Source: JAHRVQ01 sp051278195
GTDB lineage: Bacteria; Pseudomonadota; Gammaproteobacteria; Pseudomonadales; Azotimanducaceae
Assembly (NCBI GenBank): GCA_051278195.1
Contig: JBNMQM010000010.1
Coordinates: forward strand, 1 to 64,000
Reading direction: 5' to 3'
Length of the DNA: 64,000 nucleotides
In this document: one piece after another, positions 45,688-54,372 of the stretch
Numbering within the stretch: position 1 is the first letter of the stretch
Layout: each line of letters starts with the position of its first letter
Made by a program: the position numbers and the translations under genes
The notes under the pieces: generated by a model
The model's input: only the letters and a program-made list of their open reading frames with translations
Database searches by the model: none
What the model was told of the DNA's origin: nothing

Positions 45688-46494
45688 ATGACAAGGCAAA
45701 CAATATTTATTACGGGTGCCGCAAGCGGCATTGGCCGAGCGACCGCCATCCAATTTCATCAGCGCGGTTGGTTTGTCGGTGCAACGGACGTAGATGAGAA
45801 GGGGCTCGCTTCCCTAAAAGAAGAGTGTAACAACGATTGTTTTACGTCCTACCTCGATGTGGCGGACAAGGTCGCCTATGACAATGTGATCAAAGAGTTT
45901 GCGATCCATGCTGATGATCGCTTGGATATTCTTTTTAACAATGCCGGCATCGCCGTTTTTGGTACTATCGCGGACATTCCGTTTCAAAAAATTATCGATA
46001 CCGTAAACATTAATTTTATTGGCGTTCTTAACGGTGTCCATGCCGCGATGGATCTCCTTAAGCAAACACCCAATTCGTTATGTTTTACCACTGCGTCATC
46101 CGCTGCCTCATTCGGTACCGCTGGACTGGCGACCTATAGTGCCACCAAGGCGGCAGTGAAAAATCTAACAGAAGCATTAAGCGTTGAGCTTAGCCGTCAT
46201 GACTCCAGAGCGGCGGACGTGTCGCCCGGTATTATTGATACGCCGCTTTGGGAAACGACGGTTTTTTCAAAGGGTCGTGAGAAGCCTGCGACGAATTTGG
46301 CAAGAGCGAACGAGGGGAGGACAGATGCGGGCAGAACCCTTTCTGCGGATGAGGTGGCGATCTCAGTGTGGGAGGCTTATACAGGGGATGGACTGCACTA
46401 CTATGTACCTCCTGAAGTGGCAGATCGTGAAAAGGAGAAGGTGGCGAATCCTGAAAAGCTTAGAGATGAGTTGATCGGAACCCGCAAAAAGTGA
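45688..46494 (+). CDS. Short-chain dehydrogenase/reductase
   Basis: 268 residues. Cofactor motif ITGAASGIGRATA, DVAD after strand 4, NNAG at residues about 90-93, catalytic Ser in TASSAASFG and YSATKAA (Tyr-x-x-x-Lys). Classical SDR with preference for NAD(H) or NADP(H) unclear. Its stop overlaps the GTG start of the alpha/beta hydrolase by 4 bp, so the two form an operon. Confidence 0.92.
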   Translation: MTRQTIFITGAASGIGRATAIQFHQRGWFVGATDVDEKGLASLKEECNNDCFTSYLDVADKVAYDNVIKEFAIHADDRLDILFNNAGIAVFGTIADIPFQKIIDTVNINFIGVLNGVHAAMDLLKQTPNSLCFTTASSAASFGTAGLATYSATKAAVKNLTEALSVELSRHDSRAADVSPGIIDTPLWETTVFSKGREKPATNLARANEGRTDAGRTLSADEVAISVWEAYTGDGLHYYVPPEVADREKEKVANPEKLRDELIGTRKK

Positions 46495-47366
46495 CGCGCT
46501 TCACAGAAGGCTATTTCGATACTGGTGGCGTACGGCTCCACTACGCGGAAGCGGGTGAAGGTCCGCTTGTTATCTTCTTTCACGGCTTCCCCTTGTTTTG
46601 GTATTCGTTTCACCATCAGATGGTGGCGCTGCAGGGTCAATATCGTGTCGTCGCGGTAGATGGTTTAGGCGTCAATCTGTCTTCGAAGCCAGAAGATCTC
46701 AGCCTTTATAAGCTGTCGAACCTGGCCAAGCAACTCGACGAATTCGCTAAGCAACTAGTGGGCGACGATAAGTTCTATCTGGTGGGTCACGATTGGGGTG
46801 GTGCACTTGCGTGGTCCTATGCGCAGAACTATCCAGAAAGGCTTCACAAAGTTGTTGGCATCAATGCGCCGCCTACCAATCAATTGCTGAGTCTCCTCGA
46901 ACATAACCCGGACCAGCAAAAACGTTCTTCCTATATGTGGTCGATGCGCAGCGGCAAGACGAATCAATTAATGACCGAAAACGGCTCGCACCTTCTCTGG
47001 CAAAATGCCTACGCGGTTTTCCGTAAGCTTGAACATTTTACGCAAGAGGATGATGAAATATTTAGGCAAGGTTTAGCCCAACCGGGCGCCGTAAACGCTG
47101 CCATCAACTGGTATCGAGCCAATATTCCTGAGCTGGGTGCAATTGGCGACGCGGACTATTGGCCATCTCGTACCGCAAGCACCGACGTGCCCGGCTTGTT
47201 GATTTGGGGCGAAACTGACCAGACCTTTGTTTCAGCGTTTATCGATGACTTGCCGAATTACGTCAAGAATCTCGAGGTCTGCAGAATCAAAGATATTGGT
47301 CATACCCCTATGCTGGAAACCCCAGATATGGTGAATAAAGTTCTACTCAGTTTCTTTGCTAAGTAG
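46491..47366 (+). CDS. Alpha/beta hydrolase, epoxide-hydrolase-like
   Basis: 291 residues from GTG 46491, overlapping the SDR stop (GTGA). The oxyanion motif FFHGFPLFWYS is followed by the nucleophile elbow LVGHDWGGALAW with Asp as nucleophile, characteristic of epoxide hydrolases and haloalkane dehalogenases; the acid is likely in LIWGETDQTF and the His in IKDIGHTPMLETP. Hydrolysis of an epoxide or ester generated by an upstream oxygenase is plausible, for instance from one of the P450s. Not proven. Confidence 0.87.
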   Translation: MTRFTEGYFDTGGVRLHYAEAGEGPLVIFFHGFPLFWYSFHHQMVALQGQYRVVAVDGLGVNLSSKPEDLSLYKLSNLAKQLDEFAKQLVGDDKFYLVGHDWGGALAWSYAQNYPERLHKVVGINAPPTNQLLSLLEHNPDQQKRSSYMWSMRSGKTNQLMTENGSHLLWQNAYAVFRKLEHFTQEDDEIFRQGLAQPGAVNAAINWYRANIPELGAIGDADYWPSRTASTDVPGLLIWGETDQTFVSAFIDDLPNYVKNLEVCRIKDIGHTPMLETPDMVNKVLLSFFAK

Positions 47367-47419
47367 ATTTAATGAATAGATTTTCTGACTCAGCTTTTTT
47401 AAATAGGCTTTTCTAACAG

Positions 47420-48379
47420 CTACTGGCCAGCGGTTGGATTCGACGGCGAAGGCAACCATGAAATCTGTTTGAGATCAGTCACACTTGGTACCGCATCTGA
47501 ATTGATTTCCAACAAGCTAAACAGGTTGCCGTCGGGATCGCGTGCATAAACTTCAGTGACACCATTTTCTTCACTCGGCTCATTTAGCATCTCAACACCC
47601 ATATCCCGCAATCGCTGGCATTCAGCTTTAAGGTCACCCACTTCCAGTGCAAACTTGTTATAGCCGATTTTGTTAAATGGCAAAGGAGCACTGGCCTCTT
47701 GGGTTTTTGGCGTGATGAATTGCCAGATTTCTAAGATCATATTGCCTGTGTTAAACCACGCGACTCTTAAGCGCACATCCTTGATTCCGGTGACCTCATC
47801 AAAGCGAGGGCCGATGACCTTGTTCGCGTGGCGATAGGTTTCGACACCGAGTAGATTTCGATAGAACGCGACCGAGCGATCTAGGTCCGGGGTTGCTAGG
47901 GCGATATGCGCAAACCAAATTGGGCCCTCAAAAGGGGGTTCGTCGAGTTGTTCAACTTCGTACATGATGTTGTCGGCGTCTCGTGCATAGCCATAGCGTA
48001 CACCCACGCTGCCTAGATCGATGGGCGGCTCGGCGATGCTAACCGACGTCGCCTGATGATCAATCAACTTGCTAAAAAGCGCATCTTCCGCTGGGGACTG
48101 AAAGCAGAGATGAGTGACGCCCGGCCCCTCAACGGGGACTTCAGTAATATCCGCAGCACCTTCAAATTGCATCAACTGAAGGTAGCCATTGGGCGCCTTG
48201 AGAACCGCGGACTGCGCGGGTGACTCGGGCAAGAAACCACTGACACAATCGCGGTCGAGGCGGTCAAGAGAAGTGGTTGATTGGTAAAAATCGAGCGATT
48301 TTGCGACGTCACTTACCGCTACGCCCACGTGGTGCATGCCCTTAATCGTTGATGGGATTAGCTTCTGTGACTCACTCAT
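47420..48379 (-). CDS. Two-domain VOC (glyoxalase/extradiol dioxygenase-like) protein
   Basis: 319 residues with two VOC modules: GMHHVGVAVSDVAKSLDFY at the start of the first, and WFAHIALATPDLDRSVAFYR at about 165 for the second, ending VTEVYARDPDGNLFSLLE. Each has the beta-alpha-beta-beta-beta pattern, and His residues (HHVG, HIAL) and Glu (YEVE, LLEI) that could form a metal site. Members include ring-cleavage dioxygenases, isomerases and epimerases. With the SDR and hydrolase it fits a catabolic pathway; the reaction is unknown. Confidence 0.85.
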   Translation of the reverse strand: MSESQKLIPSTIKGMHHVGVAVSDVAKSLDFYQSTTSLDRLDRDCVSGFLPESPAQSAVLKAPNGYLQLMQFEGAADITEVPVEGPGVTHLCFQSPAEDALFSKLIDHQATSVSIAEPPIDLGSVGVRYGYARDADNIMYEVEQLDEPPFEGPIWFAHIALATPDLDRSVAFYRNLLGVETYRHANKVIGPRFDEVTGIKDVRLRVAWFNTGNMILEIWQFITPKTQEASAPLPFNKIGYNKFALEVGDLKAECQRLRDMGVEMLNEPSEENGVTEVYARDPDGNLFSLLEINSDAVPSVTDLKQISWLPSPSNPTAGQ

Positions 48380-48463
48380 AGGGGTGCCTAAATAGAAAAC
48401 ACGAGTCTCTCTTGCCTACGCTCGAGATTCAAGCGGTTCTATGAATGGCTCACTAGGCTGGTT

Positions 48464-49345
48464 TTAGCTTCGTAGTAACCACGCCCGTTGATGTTCATCA
48501 AGTAACGTTACTGTTTTCTCATCGAAAAGTTTTGTCTGCGCAGGCGTCAGCTTGTGCTTCCACTGGCTGTTCTTGCCGTTCGCAAAAAAGGCGGTGTCCT
48601 TTTTCCATAAACCAGTCCCAGCGTTTGGTGCAAATTGATCGCCTTTTGCCTGCATGTTCTCAAATGTCGCGGCTTCCGTCATCGCATCGAGTTGCGAGTC
48701 TTCTAGGGCAATATCCAAGATCTGCGCAAGTCCAGCGATGTGTCCTCTTAGGTTTTGCTTCATATCGAAGTAGTGAAACAGATGGATATTGGGTGCGTCC
48801 CGGTAATCCCAGTAAGTCTTTAGAAAGTGCGTGGGTGTCTCCAGTGTCTGGGCATCGAAATTTTCCGGATCGAAAGAACCGCCCACCCAGCTTTCAAATT
48901 CAGTGTCGCCCCGTTCCAACAGGGTTGCGGCAAGGCTTTCATCAGCCATATTGTCCTGGTGATTCTTGATAGAAAAGAACACGTCACGCGGATCTCGGCA
49001 CACGACGATGTAAGTGCATTCCGGAAAGTATGGAATGCCGTCCAATGGCGTGTGTGTCTTGATGAATCGCCGATGGTTCTGAGTCTGAATCTGCGCTAGA
49101 TATTCATCGATCGGGGCAAAGTCGGCGTCAATCCAAGGGGAGATAATCCCGGGTTTCTCGCCATGATCCGGCGTGCCAAATATCAGCATGGCAACAATCG
49201 CCTGTGTCCATGTGGTCCCGCATTTGGGCGGTGTGCAGATAAAAATGTCATCGGGCCGTGGTTCAAAATTTTCCCAGCGAGATGTGTCTGTAATCGGCCC
49301 CTTGTATACCGCGGTACGCGCTGGTGTTGATGTGCTGGATTCCAT
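48464..49345 (-). CDS. Sulfotransferase domain protein
   Basis: About 293 residues from ATG 49345, which is 9 bp after GGGAG; earlier ATGs up to 49417 would add 24. The 5'-phosphosulfate loop is CTPPKCGTTWTQAIVAM and the 3'-phosphate loop is VVCRDPRDVFFSIKNHQ; a general base His is likely in KTHTPLDG. PAPS-dependent transfer of sulfate to a small alcohol or phenol is expected. Resembles sulfotransferase_1 of sterol-type. Adjacent to, and transcribed after, the ClC gene. Confidence 0.9.
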   Translation of the reverse strand: MESSTSTPARTAVYKGPITDTSRWENFEPRPDDIFICTPPKCGTTWTQAIVAMLIFGTPDHGEKPGIISPWIDADFAPIDEYLAQIQTQNHRRFIKTHTPLDGIPYFPECTYIVVCRDPRDVFFSIKNHQDNMADESLAATLLERGDTEFESWVGGSFDPENFDAQTLETPTHFLKTYWDYRDAPNIHLFHYFDMKQNLRGHIAGLAQILDIALEDSQLDAMTEAATFENMQAKGDQFAPNAGTGLWKKDTAFFANGKNSQWKHKLTPAQTKLFDEKTVTLLDEHQRAWLLRS

Positions 49346-49422
49346 TTTGGACATCTCCCGTCTTTGCATGAATTTGATGGCTAGGTATAAATTAAGCTGC
49401 TCTGCTTGCAATAGCAAATGCG

Positions 49423-51522
49423 TTAGCGGGACAATTTGATGCCTCTACGTTTGGCAAGTTTTGCGAGCGCTTTCGCCATGCTCGATTCACCATCGGCTAG
49501 GCCAACAAATTCCGGTAAAAATTCCTGCACGATACAATCTGATTCTGCTTGGATGGCAGCTGAGCGAGGTTCTCCTGTTAAGAACGACATTTCTCCGAAT
49601 ACACTTCCGGAGCGTAACCAGGCAACCACATCGGCGCCGCCTTCTGCACGTGGGAGGCTGACTTTCATAAGTCCCGCATTCAGGATGAAAAAGTTTCTCG
49701 AGGCTTCGCCCTGTTTTATGAGGGTTGTTCCGGCCTTTACGACACGAAGACGCCCATACAATTCCAATGTCTCAAGTTCTTCTATGTTGAGTTCTCTGGC
49801 GAGGTTACTTTCATAGAGTGACACAAAGTCTCTAGATTGCATTGCGCCTAATACATTCGCTTTGGAATCGGTTTGAGTAAATTCCCAAGCCAACTCATGC
49901 AAGCGTTCACGATGCACGTATCGTCGCTCGTCTTCTATGCCGATTGAGGCTAGATCTACTTCAGCGAAATAAACGCCAGCACGGTCCATTGCATCCATCG
50001 CTTCAAGTGCTGTGATTTCGGGTGGCAGTATTAAAGCGTTCTCCCCTTTTTGGTTCTGGCTCTGGTTTTTACCCTGGATGTTAACGACAGCCTGCAGTCT
50101 CGTGAGCTCTTTTGATTCCTGCTCATCCTGGTGCAGGATGTCGTCTAGTGACGTCGCCAGTTGCCGAATGGGTGTCACGCCTAAGCGGCGAACTGGCGTT
50201 GACTCCTCGTAACTCAGGCCTCGTTCTCGTAGTCGTCGATCAAAGAACGACCGCCCCATAAAGCCAGAATATAGATAGCAGGTGATCACGCAGGTCGAGA
50301 AACCAAGCGCAGCCACTTGATAACTCTGGGTCATTTCCAAAATAATAATAGCCGCCGCAAAAGGCGCGCCCACTAGCGCACTTGCCACAGCAAAGGCTGA
50401 GATGACGGGGAAGACATTGATTGATGTTTGTATGTCTGGGATGGATGCAAGCGGTGTCGCTAAAAGCAGGTTGCCGAAAATTGCACCCACCACCGCTCCA
50501 ATAAATAGGCTAGGGGCAAACAGACCGCCGTAAAATCGAAGTGCCACACTGACGCCGGTGGCGAGAAACTTAGCAGCAAGCAGTAACAGCAATAGAAGCG
50601 TGGCATACCGTGTGGTGAATAAACTCTGGATAAAGTCTATGCCAGTACCGAGTACGTGGGGCATAAAGGCTGCGATAGAAAATAGCACGGCAGCAGCCCA
50701 AACTGGACCTAGTGCGGGCAGGGGGGTTCGCTTCGGTAATTCACGAACGAATAATTCAAGGGCTTTCGTAAAAGCGATGGCGACTAAGCCCAAGGCGATG
50801 CCTAAAATGGCTGCGGTGACGAGGCTGCTTATGCCCAGTTGAAAATTACTAGTCTCCAATGTGAATATTGGCTCTGAGTTCATGGCCAATGCAATTCCCC
50901 AGGCTGAAGAGCTGGCGACCGCTAGAGGTAGAAAATCTCGCAGATTCATTCTGCGCATGACAAATTCTGTCGCAAAAAGAGCCGCACCAATGGGGGTTAA
51001 AAAGGCAGCTGAAATCGCCGCAGCAACGCCACAGCCAACCAAGGTTTGCCAAGATATATGTGCCGTACCCATGACTCGTCGCATCACTTCAGCGACAAAG
51101 GATCCAAAATGAATGAGCGGCCCATAGAGTCCAACAGATGCACCACTGGCAGTACTGACGCCGGCAATCAGCGTTGAGATCAAACTTGTTTTGAGTGGCA
51201 CGCGATGGTCTGGATCTGCAAGAGAGTGCAATGTGTCGGGTGGAGCAGAGACTTTGCCAGCTGGTAGCGATTTTAAAAGGGCGCTAACAATGAGTGACCC
51301 AATGAGCAGGGCCAGGCCAGAATAGATCAACCAATCGACGGTCGGCAGCGACAGGATTTCGTTAGCGGCATTCTTGTGCCAAAACTTGAATATGTGGCTA
51401 GACCCGGTGGTGAGTAACCAAACTGCCAATGCCGTGGCTACGCCGATGATAGCGCTTGCGACAATTCGCAGGCCGGCATCGGTAAGAAACTCTCGATAAA
51501 TCAATCGATCCTGTTGCGCCAT
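49423..51522 (-). CDS. ClC-type chloride channel/transporter with C-terminal cyclic-nucleotide-binding domain
   Basis: About 699 residues from ATG 51522 (GTG 51531 is possible). The ClC core (about 15-440) has the SGASVGLYGPLIHFGS loop, GGLFAPSLFIGAVVGAIFG, and LVGAPFAAAIIILEMT. The gating Glu (GREGP in E. coli) is Tyr here (GLYGP). A short CBS-like segment (about 440-565) and a cyclic-nucleotide-binding domain (from about 580) follow; FGEMSFLTGEPRSAA is a phosphate-binding cassette with the conserved Glu and Arg. Likely an inner-membrane anion channel gated by a nucleotide. In operon order it precedes the sulfotransferase. Confidence 0.9.
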   Translation of the reverse strand: MAQQDRLIYREFLTDAGLRIVASAIIGVATALAVWLLTTGSSHIFKFWHKNAANEILSLPTVDWLIYSGLALLIGSLIVSALLKSLPAGKVSAPPDTLHSLADPDHRVPLKTSLISTLIAGVSTASGASVGLYGPLIHFGSFVAEVMRRVMGTAHISWQTLVGCGVAAAISAAFLTPIGAALFATEFVMRRMNLRDFLPLAVASSSAWGIALAMNSEPIFTLETSNFQLGISSLVTAAILGIALGLVAIAFTKALELFVRELPKRTPLPALGPVWAAAVLFSIAAFMPHVLGTGIDFIQSLFTTRYATLLLLLLLAAKFLATGVSVALRFYGGLFAPSLFIGAVVGAIFGNLLLATPLASIPDIQTSINVFPVISAFAVASALVGAPFAAAIIILEMTQSYQVAALGFSTCVITCYLYSGFMGRSFFDRRLRERGLSYEESTPVRRLGVTPIRQLATSLDDILHQDEQESKELTRLQAVVNIQGKNQSQNQKGENALILPPEITALEAMDAMDRAGVYFAEVDLASIGIEDERRYVHRERLHELAWEFTQTDSKANVLGAMQSRDFVSLYESNLARELNIEELETLELYGRLRVVKAGTTLIKQGEASRNFFILNAGLMKVSLPRAEGGADVVAWLRSGSVFGEMSFLTGEPRSAAIQAESDCIVQEFLPEFVGLADGESSMAKALAKLAKRRGIKLSR

Positions 51523-51600
51523 GGAACACACGGTCCTTATAGGGAGTGGGGAACAGGATTACATTCTAGGTCTTGGTGTCGAACGAAACCTAGAGGAATT

Positions 51601-52818
51601 TCACGGCAATTTTCTCTTCAACGCTCGACGATAAAGCAGTATCGCAGGGATCAGAGTGAATGTGCCTGCTATTAGCGCTGCCTTTATAGAAACAAGCGTA
51701 CCGATAGCACCGAGAATGGGTCCGCCGCCCACCTGACCGATACCGTCAGCCTGGGCTTGCATTGAAAAAATGGTTGCTCTGGTTGATGACTCAAGACTTC
51801 TATTCAGCCAAATGGTGGTAAGTGGTCCTTTAATGGTACGAAGAATGGCGATGCCAAGGTAGCTCACAATCGCGAAATAAAAGTTTCCAGCGAGTACAAA
51901 GGCAAAAACACACAAGATCAACAGGGCGCTGGCGACGGTCAAGATGACTACGACGCGATGATAGTCAGAGGTGTCGACATATCGACGCACGCATTCCAGC
52001 GCAAGAAATGCCCCAATAGTTGCACCGGCACTCATCACTCCCCACCAAATTACGGAGTCCATGCCAGCAACTAGTGGGAACTCATACGATTCAATCAGAA
52101 AGGGGACGTTCAATCGATCGTAACCTTCACTGAACATACCTTCAAAAAAAGCGATAGCCAGTATTGTTAAAAGTCCTGGGCTTGCCCATACGATGCTGAG
52201 ACCGGATGAGAGTGTCGCCTTTGTTTGGCGCCAAGATGATCGTTCTGTATCTTCAAGGGGACGGTAGTTTTTTTCATCCATAAACCAAATTGAGAAAACA
52301 CCTAGGCCAACAAGTCCGAGGCTGCCAACAAGAATCGGTAAAGCAAGGTCGATGGTTGCGAGAGCGACGCACAGTGCGATGCCTACGAGCATTCCTATCT
52401 GGCCAATTTGACTCGCATGGATGAAGGACCGATTTGCGCGCTCGACACCAAGCTCGTCTGTGATCCACGCTTGGCTGGCGCCACTCAAAAAAGTGAAACC
52501 AATTCCCCAGATGACTTGGCTAACAAGAATTATTTCGAAGCTCGGAAAAAATGCGATGAATCCATAGCCTAAACCAACCATCACGTAGCCGATGATCATG
52601 GATAGGCGGCGGCTATAAACATCCGCAATCACGCCAGTTGGTATTTCGAAAAGGAAGCCTGATAGTTCTAGAACGGTTCCAACCAGAACCATCTGTAGTG
52701 GGTCAAGACCGGCCACCGTGACCATATACACCATCGAAATCGTGGTCATCAGAGCCCAACAAAACCGAAAGTAAAATGTGGAACCTAAGAAATATTGATA
52801 ACTATCTATTTTTTTCAA
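51601..52818 (-). CDS. MFS transporter
   Basis: 405 residues, twelve predicted membrane helices, the loop 2-3 motif VIADVYSRRLSMIIG being the D-x-x-(S/G)RR signature of major-facilitator permeases. Broadly of the drug-exporter/MFS_1 type. Separated from the ClC gene by 78 bp and transcribed the same way. Substrate unknown. Confidence 0.88.
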   Translation of the reverse strand: MKKIDSYQYFLGSTFYFRFCWALMTTISMVYMVTVAGLDPLQMVLVGTVLELSGFLFEIPTGVIADVYSRRLSMIIGYVMVGLGYGFIAFFPSFEIILVSQVIWGIGFTFLSGASQAWITDELGVERANRSFIHASQIGQIGMLVGIALCVALATIDLALPILVGSLGLVGLGVFSIWFMDEKNYRPLEDTERSSWRQTKATLSSGLSIVWASPGLLTILAIAFFEGMFSEGYDRLNVPFLIESYEFPLVAGMDSVIWWGVMSAGATIGAFLALECVRRYVDTSDYHRVVVILTVASALLILCVFAFVLAGNFYFAIVSYLGIAILRTIKGPLTTIWLNRSLESSTRATIFSMQAQADGIGQVGGGPILGAIGTLVSIKAALIAGTFTLIPAILLYRRALKRKLP

Positions 52819-53160
52819 GATGAATGCCTGCTTAGATCGTCAATAACAATCTATTCAAGATGCGAACAGGGTGTTCGCCGGCCATCTTAAAGTTTATTGA
52901 GTGTTATCTGTCGTGTTTGGATTCGACAGGAGAAACCTAAGTTAGCCTAACGAAAGTTTAAAGGAGTGCGAGAGTATTGCTTTCATGACAAGTGTCCTTC
53001 TTAGGTTGTTGGTTGGATACTAGGTGATGATAAAATATTTGGCAATAGTTTGCTCTTAGCACGTCGTTGATTGGATAGTTTATACTCAACATTTCCCCAG
53101 GCGCGTCTCGACAATATTCAATCTTAGGATCAATACAAGGCAGAACGACGTGTGACGGCA
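52819..53160. other. Divergent intergenic region
   Basis: 342 bp between the leftward MFS gene and the rightward helicase gene. AT-rich with TATACT-like hexamers (e.g. 53081) but no -35 at a good distance. No small gene or repeat could be supported. Confidence 0.5.
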
Positions 53161-54372
53161 ATGAATTTCCAATCCCTCGGTTTATCGACAGCAATCCAGC
53201 AGGCACTTGGCGCCGCGGGCTATCGCACACCTACGCCTGTGCAGCAGCACATCATACCCGTGGTCCTGCAAGGCAAAGATGTCATGGTCGCCGCGCAGAC
53301 AGGCACCGGCAAGACCGCAGGTTTCGTTGCGCCAATGTTGGATCTGCTAGGTGCAGGTCCTAGCCCTGGGTCAAATCAGGTTAAAGGGCTGATCCTCGTG
53401 CCGACGCGAGAACTCGCCGTTCAGGTGCATCAGTCGATCATAGCTTACGGTCTGCACTCTGTTCTAAGTTCTGCTGTTGTCTTTGGCGGAGTAAAGATTA
53501 ACCCTCAGATGATGACCTTGCGCAAGGGTGTTCATTTGCTGGTGGCCACACCGGGACGATTACTCGACCTTTATCAACAGAATGCGGTGAAGTTTGATCA
53601 TTTGAAAATTTTGGCGCTGGACGAAGCAGACCGCATGCTGAGCCTCGGATTTGCCGACGAGATGAACCGGTTGCTCGACGTTCTCCCGCGAAAGCGGCAG
53701 ACATTGATGTTCTCGGCGACTCTGTCGGCTGAGATTAAGCAACTTGGTAGTCGCATGCTGCATCAACCGGTAGAAATCAGCATCAGCCCCGAGAGCGTTG
53801 TGGCGATAAAGGTCAAGCAGTGGCTGGCGCCAGTCGATAAGAAGCGTAAGACAGCTCTGCTGCTTTTTTTGTTGGCAGAAAATGGTTGGGAACAAGCTTT
53901 GGTATTTGTAAACACCAAGAAGGGTGCTGACCGTCTAACGAGGGAGCTCTCTGGGGCTGGGCTTGAAGCTGGAGCGATTCACGGTGATAAGAGTCAGGCT
54001 GTCAGGTTGCGCAATTTACAAGCGTTCAAAACCGGCGAACTGAAAATTCTAGTCGCCACAGACGTTGCTTCCAGGGGGCTGGATATTGGCGATCTGCCTG
54101 TCGTGATTAATATCGATCTGCCCAAAGTTGCCGAAGACTATGTTCACCGGATTGGTCGAACCGGTCGAGCAAACAAGATCGGGGAGGCTGTTTCGCTGGT
54201 GAGCGCAGATGAGTTCGAGAACCTGCGTAATATTGAGCAGCTGGTTCGCCACGTCATTCCGCGTGAGGTTATTGATCACTTTGATCCCAGCGATGACGTA
54301 CCCCTATCAAATGGTGTTCCTCCTGCCAGAAAGCCTAAGAAACCCAAAAAGCCCAAGAAGCTGAAGATTTAG
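53161..54372 (+). CDS. DEAD-box ATP-dependent RNA helicase, RhlE-like
   Basis: 403 residues from ATG 53161 (GTG three codons upstream is possible). Q motif FQSLGLSTAIQQAL...GYRTPTPVQ, motif I AQTGTGKT, motif II DEAD, motif III SAT, motif V VATDVASRGLDI and motif VI HRIGRTGRA are all present. The C-terminal KPKKPKKPKKLKI tail is basic, as in RhlE. Acts in the cytoplasm on rRNA or mRNA. Its stop is convergent with the esterase gene (4-bp overlap). Confidence 0.95.
   Translation: MNFQSLGLSTAIQQALGAAGYRTPTPVQQHIIPVVLQGKDVMVAAQTGTGKTAGFVAPMLDLLGAGPSPGSNQVKGLILVPTRELAVQVHQSIIAYGLHSVLSSAVVFGGVKINPQMMTLRKGVHLLVATPGRLLDLYQQNAVKFDHLKILALDEADRMLSLGFADEMNRLLDVLPRKRQTLMFSATLSAEIKQLGSRMLHQPVEISISPESVVAIKVKQWLAPVDKKRKTALLLFLLAENGWEQALVFVNTKKGADRLTRELSGAGLEAGAIHGDKSQAVRLRNLQAFKTGELKILVATDVASRGLDIGDLPVVINIDLPKVAEDYVHRIGRTGRANKIGEAVSLVSADEFENLRNIEQLVRHVIPREVIDHFDPSDDVPLSNGVPPARKPKKPKKPKKLKI

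Noticed and set aside
52958..53230. 90-residue minus-strand frame overlapping the helicase start
   Set aside because: Mostly in the divergent gap, overlaps conserved helicase codons, no ribosome site.
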